A stretch of DNA of 64,000 nucleotides from Haematococcus lacustris (lineage: Eukaryota; Chlorophyta; Chlorophyceae; Chlamydomonadales; Haematococcaceae): positions 3,040,277 through 3,104,276 of the forward strand of contig JASKMD010000021.1 of NCBI GenBank assembly GCA_030144725.1. The letters are read 5' to 3'. The notes below the pieces were generated by a model. That model was not told where the DNA came from. It saw nothing but the letters and a program-made list of their open reading frames with translations, and searched no databases. The first letter of the stretch is position 1, and the number at the start of each line of letters is the position of its first letter. Of this stretch, positions 1 to 9,916 are shown one piece after another. Position numbers and translations under genes: made by a program.

Positions 1-531
1 AGGGGCCCATGTGGGTCTGGGTCTATGGATGCCTGCATGGAGCATTGCATGAGGGAGGGGGCTGGGTGGAAGGTGGAAGGTGTGGCAGTTGATGGGGGAG
101 GGGGAAGGGGAGGGGGGGGGTGCTCAGGGAAAGGTGGGCAGAGGAGGGCAGAGGAGGGTGGGGGGTGCATGGGGGAGGGGGAGGGGGGTCCAGGGAGGGG
201 GTCCTGCTGCTGCTGCTGCTGCTGCTACACTGCTCTGGGCACTGGCAAGCAGGTGTGGGGTGCTATCCAGGAAGGTGAGGCAGCGGGCAGTGCAGCACTG
301 CAGGGGCTGTCAAGAACCCCCCAGCTGCTCTGCAGCTTCCCTGCCGCATGCTCAGCAATCGAACTGGTCACCCTTCACGTCGTGCTTTCATTCATCGTTT
401 TTGTTTATCAATACTTGTTCCTTGCATTCTATTCATGGTTTCTTCCTATTTGTTATATTTTAATTCTTTGTTTTCATCCTTTGTTCCCCTAAGGGATCCC
501 TTATTATTCGTTGTTTTCATCCTTTGTTCCC

Positions 532-1936
532 CTAATGGGGCCCAGAGAGTGGCACCTGGCGGGACTGCTTGCGCGGCCGCCTGGGGTCAAGGACGTCTGG
601 GCTGTCGTACGTAAAGTTGGTCTTTGCCTTGGTGCCGTGCAGCGCTCGTGCAGCCTGCATGGTGGCGACCAGCAGGGGCGAGACAAGCAGGCACGGGCTG
701 AGCAGACCCTCTTGTCGTGCCTGACACTCTGACACAGGCCTGGTCTGCCACCTGGTGAGGGTGGTTAGAGCGGTTGGAGATACAACCGACCAACTGCCAC
801 CTGGTAAGGGTGCTGTGCGGCACAGCAGCCTGAGCGCCAGACATGCCCCAGGCACCCCCCGCTACTCAGCATTCTGACCCAGCCCACCTGAAGCTAGCAT
901 GCAGCCCTCCCACTGCCACACAGCTTGCCTGTACAGGGTGCTGAGGCGGCAGCTCTCAGCCTGCTGATCCAAGCCTGCCGATCCTAGGCCTGTTGATCCC
1001 AACTTGCTGCTGCACGAGGGCGCTCCCACCTGGTCATAGGCCAGTGCAGCCTCATGCGCGGTGGCAAACGTGCCCACCCAGCGGCGTTTGTTGCAGCTGC
1101 CGTCACGGATCTCAGCGGCATAGCTGCCCCATGGCCGGCGCCGAACCTGAGGCAGGGGCAGTCAGCAGTGACCTGTAGTGGCTAGGGTGCCATGCTGGGG
1201 CCTGTAGCCTCAGCTGCTGCTCTAGGGCACTGCACATCTTGTGAGGTCTCGTGAGCTCGACGGGAGGGGGAGGGGGAGGGGGAGGGGGAGGGGGAGGGGG
1301 AGGGGGAGGGGGAGGGGGAGGGGGAGGGGGAGGGGGAGGGGGAGGGGGAGGGGGAGGGGGAGGGGGAGGGGGAGGGGGAGGGGGAGGGGGAGGGGGAGGG
1401 GGAGGGGGAGGGGGAGGGGGAGGGGGAGGGGGAGGGGGAGGGGGGGGGGGAGGGGAGGGGGAGGGGGAGGGGGAGGGGGAGGGGGAGGGGGAGGGGGAGG
1501 GGGAGGGGGAGGGGGAGGGGGAGGGGGAGGGGGAGGGGGAGGGGGAGGGGGAGGGGGAGGGGGAGGGGGAGGGGGAGGGGGAGGGGGAGGGGGAGGGGGA
1601 GGGGGAGGGGGAGGGGGAGGGGGAGGGGGAGGGGGAGGGGAGTTGTGCGAGTGTCTCAAGGGATGTGTGGTCCTGGAGGGAGGGACACAGTTTTAGGGAC
1701 CCTAACCGACCTGCTTGCCAGAGCCCCGGAAAATCATGTCCTGTGCAGATCTGTCCAGGCCATGTCAGACTTATCACCCATGCTGCCCATGCCCAGACCT
1801 GCTGCCCATGCCCGTCACTAACCCCGCGGAATCCATGCTTGTTGCCCATGTTGGCAGGCCGTGCCACATCCTCGTCCCATGAAACTCGGCCCAGAGCAGC
1901 GTCGGCATCATGGAAGGGGGTGATAAACTCGTCCAT
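532..1936 (-). CDS. AP2/ERF-domain transcription factor (3 exons)
   Basis: Proposed exons on the minus strand: 1936-1823, 1146-1030, 654-532, all joined in phase 0 (117 residues). The joined product holds one complete AP2/ERF DNA-binding domain: KHGFRG at the end of exon 1, then [16 protein letters not shown] and [17 protein letters not shown] in exon 2, and [16 protein letters not shown] at the start of exon 3. These match the RGVR, WAAEIRD, WLGTF, AARAYD and GxKAxxNFP blocks of the family. Splice sites are GTTAGT/CTCAG and GTGGGA/ATGCAG. The ATG at 1936 opens [10 protein letters not shown]; open frame continues upstream to about 2053 and an acceptor-like CAG sits just before 1975, so an additional 5' exon is possible. 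The domain nearly fills the protein, and the tail RRPRKQSRQ is basic. Intron 1 (676 nt) contains the long GGGGGA array. The target genes cannot be inferred. The domain call is secure; the exact N terminus is not. Confidence -1.
1262..1641. repeat. GGGGGA hexanucleotide array, about 60 copies
   Basis: Nearly uninterrupted GGGGGA repeats with one irregularity near 1441-1456, where a run of G's is followed by AGGGG. The strand asymmetry is complete: G/A on plus, C/T on minus. It lies inside intron 1 of the minus-strand AP2/ERF gene, so that pre-mRNA carries the C-rich complement while the non-template strand of the DNA can form G-quadruplexes. All long open frames here (poly-Gly, Gly-Arg, Pro, Pro-Ser) are artefacts of the hexamer. 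Confidence -1.
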
Positions 1937-1975
1937 ATGCGCATTGGCACCTGCTGGGTTGGTTGCCAACCGCGG

Positions 1976-2837
1976 CTGCGTATCAGGCCGCCTTCCAGGA
2001 TTTAATGCGGTTGCGATGTGTACGTGAAGTGTCAGGGTTTTCAGACAAACCACACATCGTGCTTCGCAAGCCTTAACAGCCCTGGCGCGACTTGCACATA
2101 CCCACCCTTATTTCACTCCCGGCAAGTAGTTCTAATGGGACGATTCAATGGCCACGAAGTCTAGATGCGCCCTATGCTGAGCCAGGTGCGGCACTTCTGG
2201 GCTCCGCCGGTGGTAAGCAAGTGCCGGTGGGCGCGGTGGGCGGCACGTTATTTAGACTCGCAGGCTACAATGGATGTTGTTGTGAAGTAGGGTGCGGGTT
2301 TGCTTCTTTGGTTGAACGTCACACTAAATGGGATCGCCAGGTGCCGCATTCGGTGCCGTATGCAGCACCCGATCAACCTGATCACAGCACCCACCCCACC
2401 CCCCTCACGCAAAGAGCACCCTGCCAGGGTGCTAGCCGGAGAGAATTCTCCCTCACGAGTCACGACACATACCTTTCATCCCAATTGACATCTACATCCC
2501 CCATTCTGGTGGGATGTATTGTATTTCCTCTGGTCCACTGCTCTTCTCCCGAGAAAAGCCAAGAACTCAGCCTAAACAGCTGCCACGGGCACGGGTGTGT
2601 GAAAGAGATTGTTTTCAAATTGCTCCATTTGTTCGGCCAATCCAAACAGGCCGAGCAAAAGGAGCAACATCCACTAATCTGACACCATTTGCGACGATTA
2701 TCATTCCCCGGGCGGCTGCCATAGCACAGAAGAATTCTATGGGGTCAGACCAGTAAGAGCTGCAGCCAGTCGTGCGGGCGGCGGAAAACATAATGGATTG
2801 TACATCCTTACTCTTGTACAAATCCTAGGAAAGCAGT
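1976..2837. other. Upstream region of the AP2/ERF gene; no gene seen
   Basis: A 196-codon open frame on plus (2092-2682) has no recognisable domain, no clear splice-site pattern and unremarkable composition. The first part presumably contains the AP2/ERF promoter and possibly an upstream exon. No TATA box stands out. Confidence -1.
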
Positions 2838-4125
2838 TCCCATTGAACTGCACAGATTTACACGCGGATTGAAGCGTCGGAGTGCGGCTGCGCTAAGCCA
2901 CACGCTGAGCTGGTCGGGCATGTTGCCGGGTATCCGACCCTACCGTGCCTGCGGACCTGATGTACGTTGGAACGGGGCTTTGGAACTAGAGATCACGGCA
3001 GAAGCACAGCAGTGCCAACAGCATCAAGGCCGTGGGGGCCCCTTGATCAATAGGCTCCAAGAGGTACTTGAAGAATAAAGAGGGGGCCCACAAGGAGCAG
3101 ACCGTGTATGTGATGACAGATGGGAAGGAGCAGTCGGCAACCATTACCCAAGCAGCAATAAACCAGGTGGTGTATTACTTGCTGGCAGAGCATGACATGG
3201 ACCTGAGGCAGTTGTACATGTGGTCTGATGGGTGTGCAGGGCAGTTCAAGGGCGCCCCAGCCATGCGACAGCATTGGGGCATGGCACAGAGGTTCAGCAT
3301 GCCGGTGTGGTGGAGCTATGGGGCTACAGCTCACTTCAAGGGCAGGCATGATTTAGAGGGAGGGGTGGTGGAGCATTGGCTGAGGGGTGAGATCCTGGCT
3401 GATCGTGCTGGGATGTGCAATGCCTCAGAGTTTGTGCGGCACTGCAATGCATATCACAAGCCAGCTACTGCTGCTGACCCCAGCAAGGCTCACCGTGCAC
3501 GACGTGCAATGCATGACCCCCGCACCAAGGGGTGTGTGTATGAGGCCCTCCATCACAAAGCCCTTTGTGGCCATGCCCATGTTTGATCAGAAAAGGGATG
3601 ACAAGCATTGGGACGATGAGTGCCTCACCCTTATGTGCTCATTTTCACCAGACAACGTGAAGCAGTTATGCACCTTGGGCAAGAAGCTGGGCGTGAAGAT
3701 ACTAAACGAGTATTGCAAGGCTGTGGGGTTGTATGTGCCAGCCGGCACCTTGCGTGCTGACCTACGGTTCATGGTACTGGAGCATTTGAATGAGAAGGCA
3801 GAGTGGGGTTGAGCTTGCTGTGTAAAATGACGTTGAGAAAACTGGGCTCCATGCGCAAGTTGTACCGCAGTGTACAGCAGAGGAGAACTCTGCATCTTGC
3901 GTTGTGGGTGTTGTAAAGCAGCACTTAACACGCCCATTGCGCAGAGCGAAACCGTTCGCGTGCCTGGCAGACTGCCAGTCACCGTGGGTGCCAGCAGCTC
4001 GGGCGCGCAGGCGCAAACGCGACGCAGATATAAGGCGTTCCGCGTTAAACTGACAACTCAACTCTCACCAGGCACGCCGCAAATTCAAATGCCCCTAACG
4101 TGGTGGTTCAATAGGAGGGGTAGCC
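2838..4125 (+). mobile_element. Decayed TIR DNA transposon, family also at 60.9-61.9 kb
   Basis: Two blocks of this stretch recur in inverted orientation at the far end of the window: 2847-2940 matches about 61760-61865, and 3825-4125 matches about 60922-61215. The right end, TGGTGGTTCAATAGGAGGGG at 4101-4120, is the same terminus as in the intact copy and is followed by TGCT, the target duplication seen there. The left terminus looks rearranged: only CCCATTGAAC (near 2843) remains fused to subterminal sequence. Between the ends lies the transposon-like reading frame 3068-3812, absent from the other copy. Inference: an older, longer member that once encoded protein, now with a damaged left end. 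Confidence -1.
3068..3812 (+). pseudogene. Frameshifted transposon protein (WSDGCAGQFKG motif, SAP-like tail)
   Basis: Frame A (3068-3586) carries YMWSDGCAGQFKG, SYGATAHFKGRHDLEGG and ADRAGMCNASEFVRHCNAYH. The aspartate in WSDGCAGQ followed by a histidine/glycine-rich block recalls the DNCAGQNK-type motif found in RNase-H-like transposase-associated proteins of eukaryotes; that is similarity by eye, not a proven assignment. Frame B takes over near 3550 and reads cleanly to 3812 (PMFDQKRDDKHWDDECL, then KKLGVKILNEYCKAVGLYVP and LRADLRFMVLEHL). The last segment has the helix-turn-helix spacing of a SAP DNA-binding motif. There is no ATG at the start of frame A and the frame shifts once, so the gene is probably dead unless an intron joins the frames. 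It sits inside the decayed TIR element. Confidence -1.
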
Positions 4126-4462
4126 TGCTGTGTGGGTACCCTAGATCAGCTGTGACACGCCTGATAAAATGTTCGCATGGGTCAGTTTGGGTCACACAGG
4201 CCACCTCAGGACATCGCGTTTGCACCAGCCCGCTCTATAGCTCAAGCCGTGTCTGTGTCGCTGGCCTCTAGTTCGGCCGCGATGGTGGTGGGCGAAGATG
4301 TTTCCCCGCGGATGAGCCTATAGTGGTAGTCTCTATCACTGGGCATCGCACAAATTGTTCCAGCGACGAGTTTCAAAATCAACAGGAGCCGGAGGTGCAT
4401 CTATAGTCCTAGTTTGCTCAGGTACGTGGCGCAATACCAATAAACGCGACATGCCCCATGTC

Positions 4463-4883
4463 CAGTGATGGGTAATACAAGATACGTGTATCGATACCGA
4501 TACGTATTTTTTGTATAATACAGAAATACACGTATCGTATCAAAAAATACAAGCGCCGGCCGGCAAGTAGCGTGGATGCCTTTGAAGCAGCTGCTTGCTG
4601 CTGCCACAACTAGAGTCCGCGCTAAAGCCATGCCGCGCAGGGCTAATGCAATCGGTCTGCTTCCGGAGCAGTCGGTCGCATTTGCCGGTTATACATCAAA
4701 CTTGGGAGGCCCTGACTTTCCGCCGTCGCCGTCCTGCCCAGCCATCAAGAACAGCTCCAAACTGCTCCTTTCCCGCGTGACATGTCGCCTCTGTATCGCT
4801 GTATTGTATCGATACAAAAAATACACGTTTTTTCGTGTATTTTCTTGTATTTCCTGTATCGATACACGTATCACCCATCACTG
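4463..4883. mobile_element. hAT-type MITE, 421 bp, with 8-bp target duplication
   Basis: The left end begins CAGTGATGGGTAATAC and the right end finishes with the inverse (GTATCACCCATCACTG), so terminal inverted repeats of about 11 perfect bases extend imperfectly for roughly 30. The 8 bases immediately outside are identical, CCCATGTC at 4455-4462 and 4884-4891. Eight-base duplications and CAGTG-like termini are the signature of the hAT superfamily. The interior is AT-rich for this genome and contains further inverted GTATCGATAC motifs; there is no open frame for a transposase, so it needs a partner in trans. The perfect duplication points to a fairly recent insertion. Confidence -1.
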
Positions 4884-5057
4884 CCCATGTCGTGACTGAC
4901 CAGATTTCGGTGTTTCTCTGACTGGCGCCAGGCACTAGCCAGGGCTCCATCCGCGACCGTTGGCACACACATGTGTCCGTAGCAAGCACATCTACACAAC
5001 AGGTAAGGTTACTGCAACATGCAAGTGAGGTGTGAGTGACAGCGTCTCAGCAAGCCC

Positions 5058-5142
5058 ATGGCACGCCCAGCCATGCCACAGCCATGAGAACCAATAAAAT
5101 GGTATGCCTCTTAGCTTGTGGCCTGTTTGCACCCAAATGAAA
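5058..5142 (+). repeat. 85-bp direct repeat, copy 1
   Basis: Nearly identical to 7494-7577 in the same orientation, starting ATGGCACGCCCAGCCATGCC and ending CACCCAAATGAAA. It contains AATAAAATGG. The pair bounds about 2.35 kb of repetitive DNA and could be the ends of a small LTR-like (TRIM) element or a tandem duplication; no TG...CA ends or target duplication were found. Confidence -1.
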
Positions 5143-7493
5143 GTACAGCCCAAGTTTCATGTGGCACTGACGATTCGTTCAGCACTAACATGGGTATGCA
5201 ACCCCACAACCTCATGTCCTCTCACTACCACCATGTGCCATCCTATTCGGCTGCAGGAAGGCATGCCAAGGTACTAGCACCCCAGCCAGTAGCAGTGAGG
5301 GGCAGGGAGGGGCAAGGCTGCAGGGGCAGGGGGTTGGGCTGGCGCATGTGGCTGCAGGTTGTAACAGTCCAGACACTCAGCTAGGATGAATGGTAGGTTT
5401 GTGTTTCTTTTCTCCATGCAAGTTTCTGTGAGATTTGAATTGCATCTTACTTATGACGAGATCTTGCGTTGCTTAAGGACTTCTTGGACTTTTCAGGGAC
5501 TTCTCGAGTGCTAGATGCTGGAGGGGCTTGGTTCAGACTTCTTGCAGCCTTCTGATGGACTTGCTTTGGTTCTGCTTGCAATGACAACTCTTCTCTCGAT
5601 GGATTAGTTTTTTACGACGTCTTCACGATGTAAGTACACTGCACTACCCACTGCGCGACTCGGAGGCTGTCGATGAGTATGTGGACAGCCGCAGCGGCAG
5701 CAATAGCCGCACAAGTCAGCATGCCTCACGGCTGCAGCCGGCATTTATGCCTCAGCCGACCATGCATCCTGACCGCACAAACACTACTGTTACATCTGGT
5801 TTCCGCAATTGTTCGATCTTCGCGACCTTTGCGCAGTGACACCGGACCTAACTCAGTCAGAGGTGCCAGTGGAGCCGGAACTGATGGCCTCAGCTCCAGC
5901 GCTTGTCACTGTGCCTGCTGCTGCAGAGACTCCCGCTTCTAGAAGTCGCTGTACAGCTTGTACCTGCTGTGCTGTGCTGTGCTTGCAATGCTGTTTCGCA
6001 GACTTCCTTTGCCCGTTGCCGGAGCCTGCTGTCGCAGAGGCTTGTACTGCTGTCTTGCTTTGCCCGTTTACTCGGAGAACCCCGCTTGCGCGGAGCCTGC
6101 TGTGTTGCAGAGACTCCTGCTATCGCAGAGACTTACTGTGCCCGCTTTTGCGGAGAATGTTTAACTATTCCCGCTTGCTGACGCTTCCTGACTGCTGACT
6201 TGCTTTGTCCCACTCACGCGGAGAAATGCTTAGCTTGCCTTGCACAATGTCGCTGCCCTTGCACAATGTGCGCTGCTTACCACCTACATCCCCGCCACCA
6301 CCCTAACTGATGGGAGCCTAGCACCAAACCTGGTCAAAGAAGCAGCCAACCGTCCATAGCCTGCCCTTAGCAGAGTTACGTCATAGTGAAACTGCAGCCA
6401 ACACACATCCAGCGCCTTGCTGAGACCATGCAACATACTAGGCTGCACAACCTTACACCAACCTGCTCCTTGCAGGTCCCTACACAACCTGCCCTATGCA
6501 GAGCCTCATCTCTATCACCACAACCAGCCTGCTCAAACAGAGAACACATAACTGCACTCCTGCCCTGAGCAGAGACGCCTTACACCAGCAACAACACATA
6601 CCTGGCCGCCTCTAGGCACAAAGCACACCCAGCATGTGACCACCACCAACATCACCCTGCTAAAGCAGAGAACAGTACCCTGCAGTGCACCAGCCTGCAG
6701 AGAGCCACATCATGCACCTGGCAGTCTATCTAATCTATCTACCAGGCATTGTCTGAAACTGACAGAAACGACAAGCAGGGCAAAGTGGCATGGGGGCCAG
6801 CCCAGTAGTCATATCTCGACGTCTAAAGGCATGCACTCTCATCTGACCCAGCGATCAGTGCACCATTCGCCACCCTTCGCCGCTTCTCCAACCCACAGTT
6901 CCACTGTCGACATCGCTCTGGGACGACTTGGTCGACCATTTGCAGCTCAACTCTAACATTAGCGGAGCCCCACAGCGGAGAGCTCGGATGCCCTTCTACG
7001 CTTCTATGAGGAGAACACCTTGCACAGGTACAGTCGCGGTTGTTGCACCGTCGCATCCCGCTTCAAGCGAGACCTCACAGAGCCGCAGTCCCATTGCATC
7101 AGCCCTGTTGGCATCAGCCACAGAGACGGCACACAGCACATCACTCGCTACATGCACCCTGCTGGCTTCAGCCACAGAGACCATCAGCTACAGACTACAC
7201 TCCTGCATTCCATGCAGAGAACATCATACACAATTGGCAGCATAGCTATCCAGCCTAGCAGCCTGCCCACACAAACAAGCCGCATAGCTTCACAGCATGC
7301 GCACATCATGGCAGCCCAGGTAATACCTGAGAAGGCACACATACATCATGGCAGCAGAGCTACGCAGCCCAGCAGCCTGCAAGAACACTCAAGTCGCATT
7401 ACGCACGGCATGCGCACATCATGGCAGCCCAGGTAGCACCTGAGGTAGCACACAACAACGGTCAACCTGACCGCACAAATACTTCTGTTACAA
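5143..7493. other. Imperfect short-repeat region without a supportable gene
   Basis: From about 5590 to 7440 the sequence consists of diverged copies of short units built on cctgct...gcagag and agcagagaac, with another recurring phrase, cctgaccgcacaaa, at about 5767 and 7467. Frames rich in Cys, Leu and Ala on plus are by-products of these units. No domain, splice pattern or conserved start was seen. Confidence -1.
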
Positions 7494-7577
7494 TGGCACG
7501 CCCAGCCATGCCACAGCCATGAGAACTAATAAAATGGTATGCCTCTTAGCTTTTGGCCTGTTTGCACCCAAATGAAA
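7494..7577 (+). repeat. 85-bp direct repeat, copy 2
   Basis: Partner of 5058-5142; differences are a handful of bases (for example CTAATAAAATGG against CCAATAAAATGG, and CTTTTGG against CTTGTGG). It directly precedes the copy of the long interspersed repeat that starts near 7585. Confidence -1.
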
Positions 7578-7584
7578 CATGTTT

Positions 7585-8270
7585 CAGTGTTCGAGGAGTG
7601 CTGAGTGCTTCTGCTGTCTACACCCACGTTCTCATTCTGAGGCACAAGGTTTGCAAATTGCAATGCACTAGCTCAAGCCGCTGATTTGCTACACTTTCCT
7701 GACTCGCATTGCCTCTGCCAGCAGCCCCGCTCTGCGTACACATATGTTTGCCAAGCGTGGACCTAGCCAGGCTGCATGTGCATGCGCATATGATGCAAGT
7801 CCTCTCCATGAGAGTCCCATGTCTCCCGCATCTGCTCTCCTTGCTCCTGCAAGCAAACCAGGTCCACGCATGGCAAGCAAGATCACTGTCATTGGAACTT
7901 CAACCAGATTTTGGAGACGCAACATGAGAGGCTGTAGCGGTGCGGGGAAGCAGCTCTGCAACATTTGCCAAGTTCTGGGGCATGCGTGGAAGCGCATGAA
8001 GTGCAGGATGACATTCCTTGCTATTGTCCATGCCAGCTGCCATTGCTGTAGCACTCAGCCTGGGGCGGCTGATGAAGGGTGCTCAGGAGGCTGGGGCCGT
8101 GCCATTGTGGTGCCTGGGGTGCTGCTCTGCCCCAGCCCAGAACCCAGGGTGCCCAGTGGCTTCAACAGCCCAAAGGTTGGGATGAAGTGCAGGGCCATGA
8201 TGGCGCCGTACAGCACCGCCACCTGCGCCACCAGGCAGGGCCAGCCAGGCTTGCAATGCCGCTCAGCGGT
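7585..8270 (+). repeat. Interspersed repeat, uninterrupted copy (second copy at 54.8-56.3 kb)
   Basis: This roughly 690-bp segment, beginning GTTTCAGTGTTCGAGG, is repeated with about 95 percent identity at 54817-55257 plus 56100-56300. Here the two halves are continuous (ATTCCTTGCTATTG near 8017); in the other copy 842 bp intervene at exactly this point. The segment ends inside the minus-strand exon described at 8055-8222, so the duplication carried part of a gene. Confidence -1.
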
Positions 8271-8510
8271 GCATGGGACAGATGCATGCAAGCTGCTGCC
8301 TGTGAAGTGGTGAGAGAGGAGTGCGCACTGGGCCGGGCATTGCCAGCAAAGTGCATGGCTGTTGTCAGGCTCCCTGTGAAGTTGTGAGGGAGGAGTGCGC
8401 ATGCAATGGCAGGTGCAGGCTACTGTGGGCCCCTTGGGTTGCTGGCGAGCCCACTCACTGTCATGACCGGCGTCAGGAAGGTGAAGACCGGCCACAGGCC
8501 CAATATCAAG
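8055..8510 (-). CDS. Two terminal exons of an unidentified membrane protein (fragment)
   Basis: Minus-strand exons 8510-8459 and 8222-8055 have proper splice sites (acceptor TTGCAG, donor GTGAGT, acceptor GCGCAG) and compatible phase. The joined reading is hydrophobic: LILGLWPVFTFLTPVMT then VAVLYGAIMALHFIPTFGLL, followed by a polar Gly/Ser/Pro tail and a TGA at 8057-8055. This looks like the last membrane segment or segments of a membrane protein plus its C terminus. Upstream exons were not identified with certainty. The second exon is also present, still open, in the repeat copy at 56113-56290, which is unusual for a dead fragment, though the duplication may simply be young. Function unknown. 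Confidence -1.
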   Translation of the reverse strand, partial: LDIGPVAGLHLPDAGHDSEWARQQPKGPTVACTCHCMRTPPSQLHREPDNSHALCWQCPAQCALLSHHFTGSSLHASVPCTAERHCKPGWPCLVAQVAVLYGAIMALHFIPTFGLLKPLGTLGSGLGQSSTPGTTMARPQPPEHPSSAAPG

Positions 8511-8904
8511 CTGCAAGGCTGGGAGGGGTGACCAGCAGCCCTACTGCTCCCCTACAAGTTTGCTGCCTAATGGGCCTACCACTGAGCGGCCTGTCAATAC
8601 CCACAGCTTATTGCTCGAGAGGCTGTAACAGCCTGCTACAATGGCCTGTGCCGTGTGGGTCCAAGGGGACTGTACCCACCGCCTGTGCTCGACAGGCTGA
8701 TACAAATACATGCACCCTGTGAAAGTGATCACGAGTGAGCAGGACATCTCCTGGGAGGGTACAGGGCATGACAGGAAACCTCTGGTGCACCATGTGTGTG
8801 TATTGGACCTCACCTTCGGTTGGACAAAAACAACCGCTGCCGGCTGCATGAGCAAGCAAGCATGCAAACCGTTGCATCCCCACCCAACCCCCCTCCATTT
8901 GTTT

Positions 8905-9048
8905 CATGCCAACGTCAACCGCCCAGATTTGAAACAACGGAGTAAGGTGGTGAAGCAGCATAGCAGGACCAGCACGTTTGTCAGACCTAGCAGGCTGGTG
9001 ATCACGGATAAGTTCCGCACCAGCCGGGTCAGCTCGTCTCTGAACAGA
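8905..9048 (-). pseudogene. Possible polycystin-channel-like exon remnant
   Basis: Reading 9048 to 8905 on minus gives FRDELTRLVRNLSVITSLLG then LTNVLVLLCCFTTLLRCF. The spacing of the hydrophobic run resembles a late transmembrane segment of polycystin/TRPP channels, in which such a run is followed by FxPRLGVVTRT; here that continuation is absent or garbled. The antisense (plus) frame is also open and basic, so the hydrophobic reading may be coincidental. Low confidence. Confidence -1.
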
Positions 9049-9433
9049 CCTCCCAGGCCCCCTTGTCCCTCACTAGGGCCTCCATTTGAGCCGGACCACC
9101 AGGGACCACTAGTGGCCGCTAGCGGGAATACTAGTGACCACTAATGGGCAATAGTCGCCCGACTCAAGTGGTGTTACAGGGCTGTGTGGAGTATACCCAG
9201 TGCACATGGACATGGTGCATGAGTGCCTACCACCTACATCATTGCCTGACCCTTGAGGGCTATTGTGTAGAGTTGGCATGACGTGCATGCACCAACTGTG
9301 AGCTGATGACAGCTCAAAAAGGGGCACACATTACTATGCCACAGCAGGCTGCTGCTGCTGCTGCTGCTCCTGGGCCTTGGGAGGCTTGTCTCGCAGCCTC
9401 TTGTAGCCCAGGCCAGGGCACTCCTTGCTCTTG

Positions 9434-9646
9434 GCTGGCAGATCATCGACAAGATGATACAGTCCAACAAAACAGCTTGCTTGCTTAGAGATCGCAGGCA
9501 GTCACACAGCCCAGGCACTCCCCAGCCAGCCAAGGGCGCCAAGCGCACAGTGGCTGCGCAGGCCGCTGTCTCAATTCAGCGAGCTGAGCTAGACGAATAG
9601 CTGAAGACACTCGATCTGAAACAGAACTTTACTCGGACACAGGTGA
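9434..9646 (+). pseudogene. Coding-like exon with an internal TAG
   Basis: After an acceptor-like GGCAG the plus strand reads IIDKMIQSNKTACLLRDRRQ and TPQPAKGAKRTVAAQAAVS, then QRAELDE, a TAG at 9598-9600, and continues in the same frame LKTLDLKQNFTRTQ to a good donor (CAG/GTGAGT). A glutamine codon CAG would fit at the TAG. Either a nonsense-mutated gene fragment or a chance frame. On the minus strand, 9470-9334 offers a competing frame with GYKRLRDKPPKAQEQ. No function assigned. Confidence -1.
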
Positions 9647-9916
9647 GTTAACAGGATGGCATGGACAAGACACAAGCAACTTCAATACGTATCAATACCT
9701 CCGCTGCTCGGCAGCATGTATGGGTTCCAGGAGCTGCCCCCGTGCGAGGCCCGCACTGTGGCACCACATGGTTGCCATAGAAAAACCCCATGTTTGCACT
9801 GGGCACGGATGCCGGCGCCAAATCCGTCCTTTCTTCGAATCAACTTCTTACAGCGCCAGAATTGAGTGCGCGCCAATAGTGAGCACGCCCCTGGGAGGCC
9901 TTGTGGCCCAACCTGA

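Noticed and set aside
1262..1641. Interstitial telomere repeat
   Set aside because: Green-algal and plant-type telomere repeats are TTTAGGG or TTTTAGGG; GGGGGA lacks the T run.
1241..2027. Poly-Gly, Gly-Arg and Gly-Glu frames on plus
   Set aside because: Translation of the hexamer array only.
1112..2053. 313-residue minus frame with poly-Pro/Ser
   Set aside because: It reads through the GGGGGA intron array; its two ends are real AP2/ERF exon pieces in part, but the middle is intronic.
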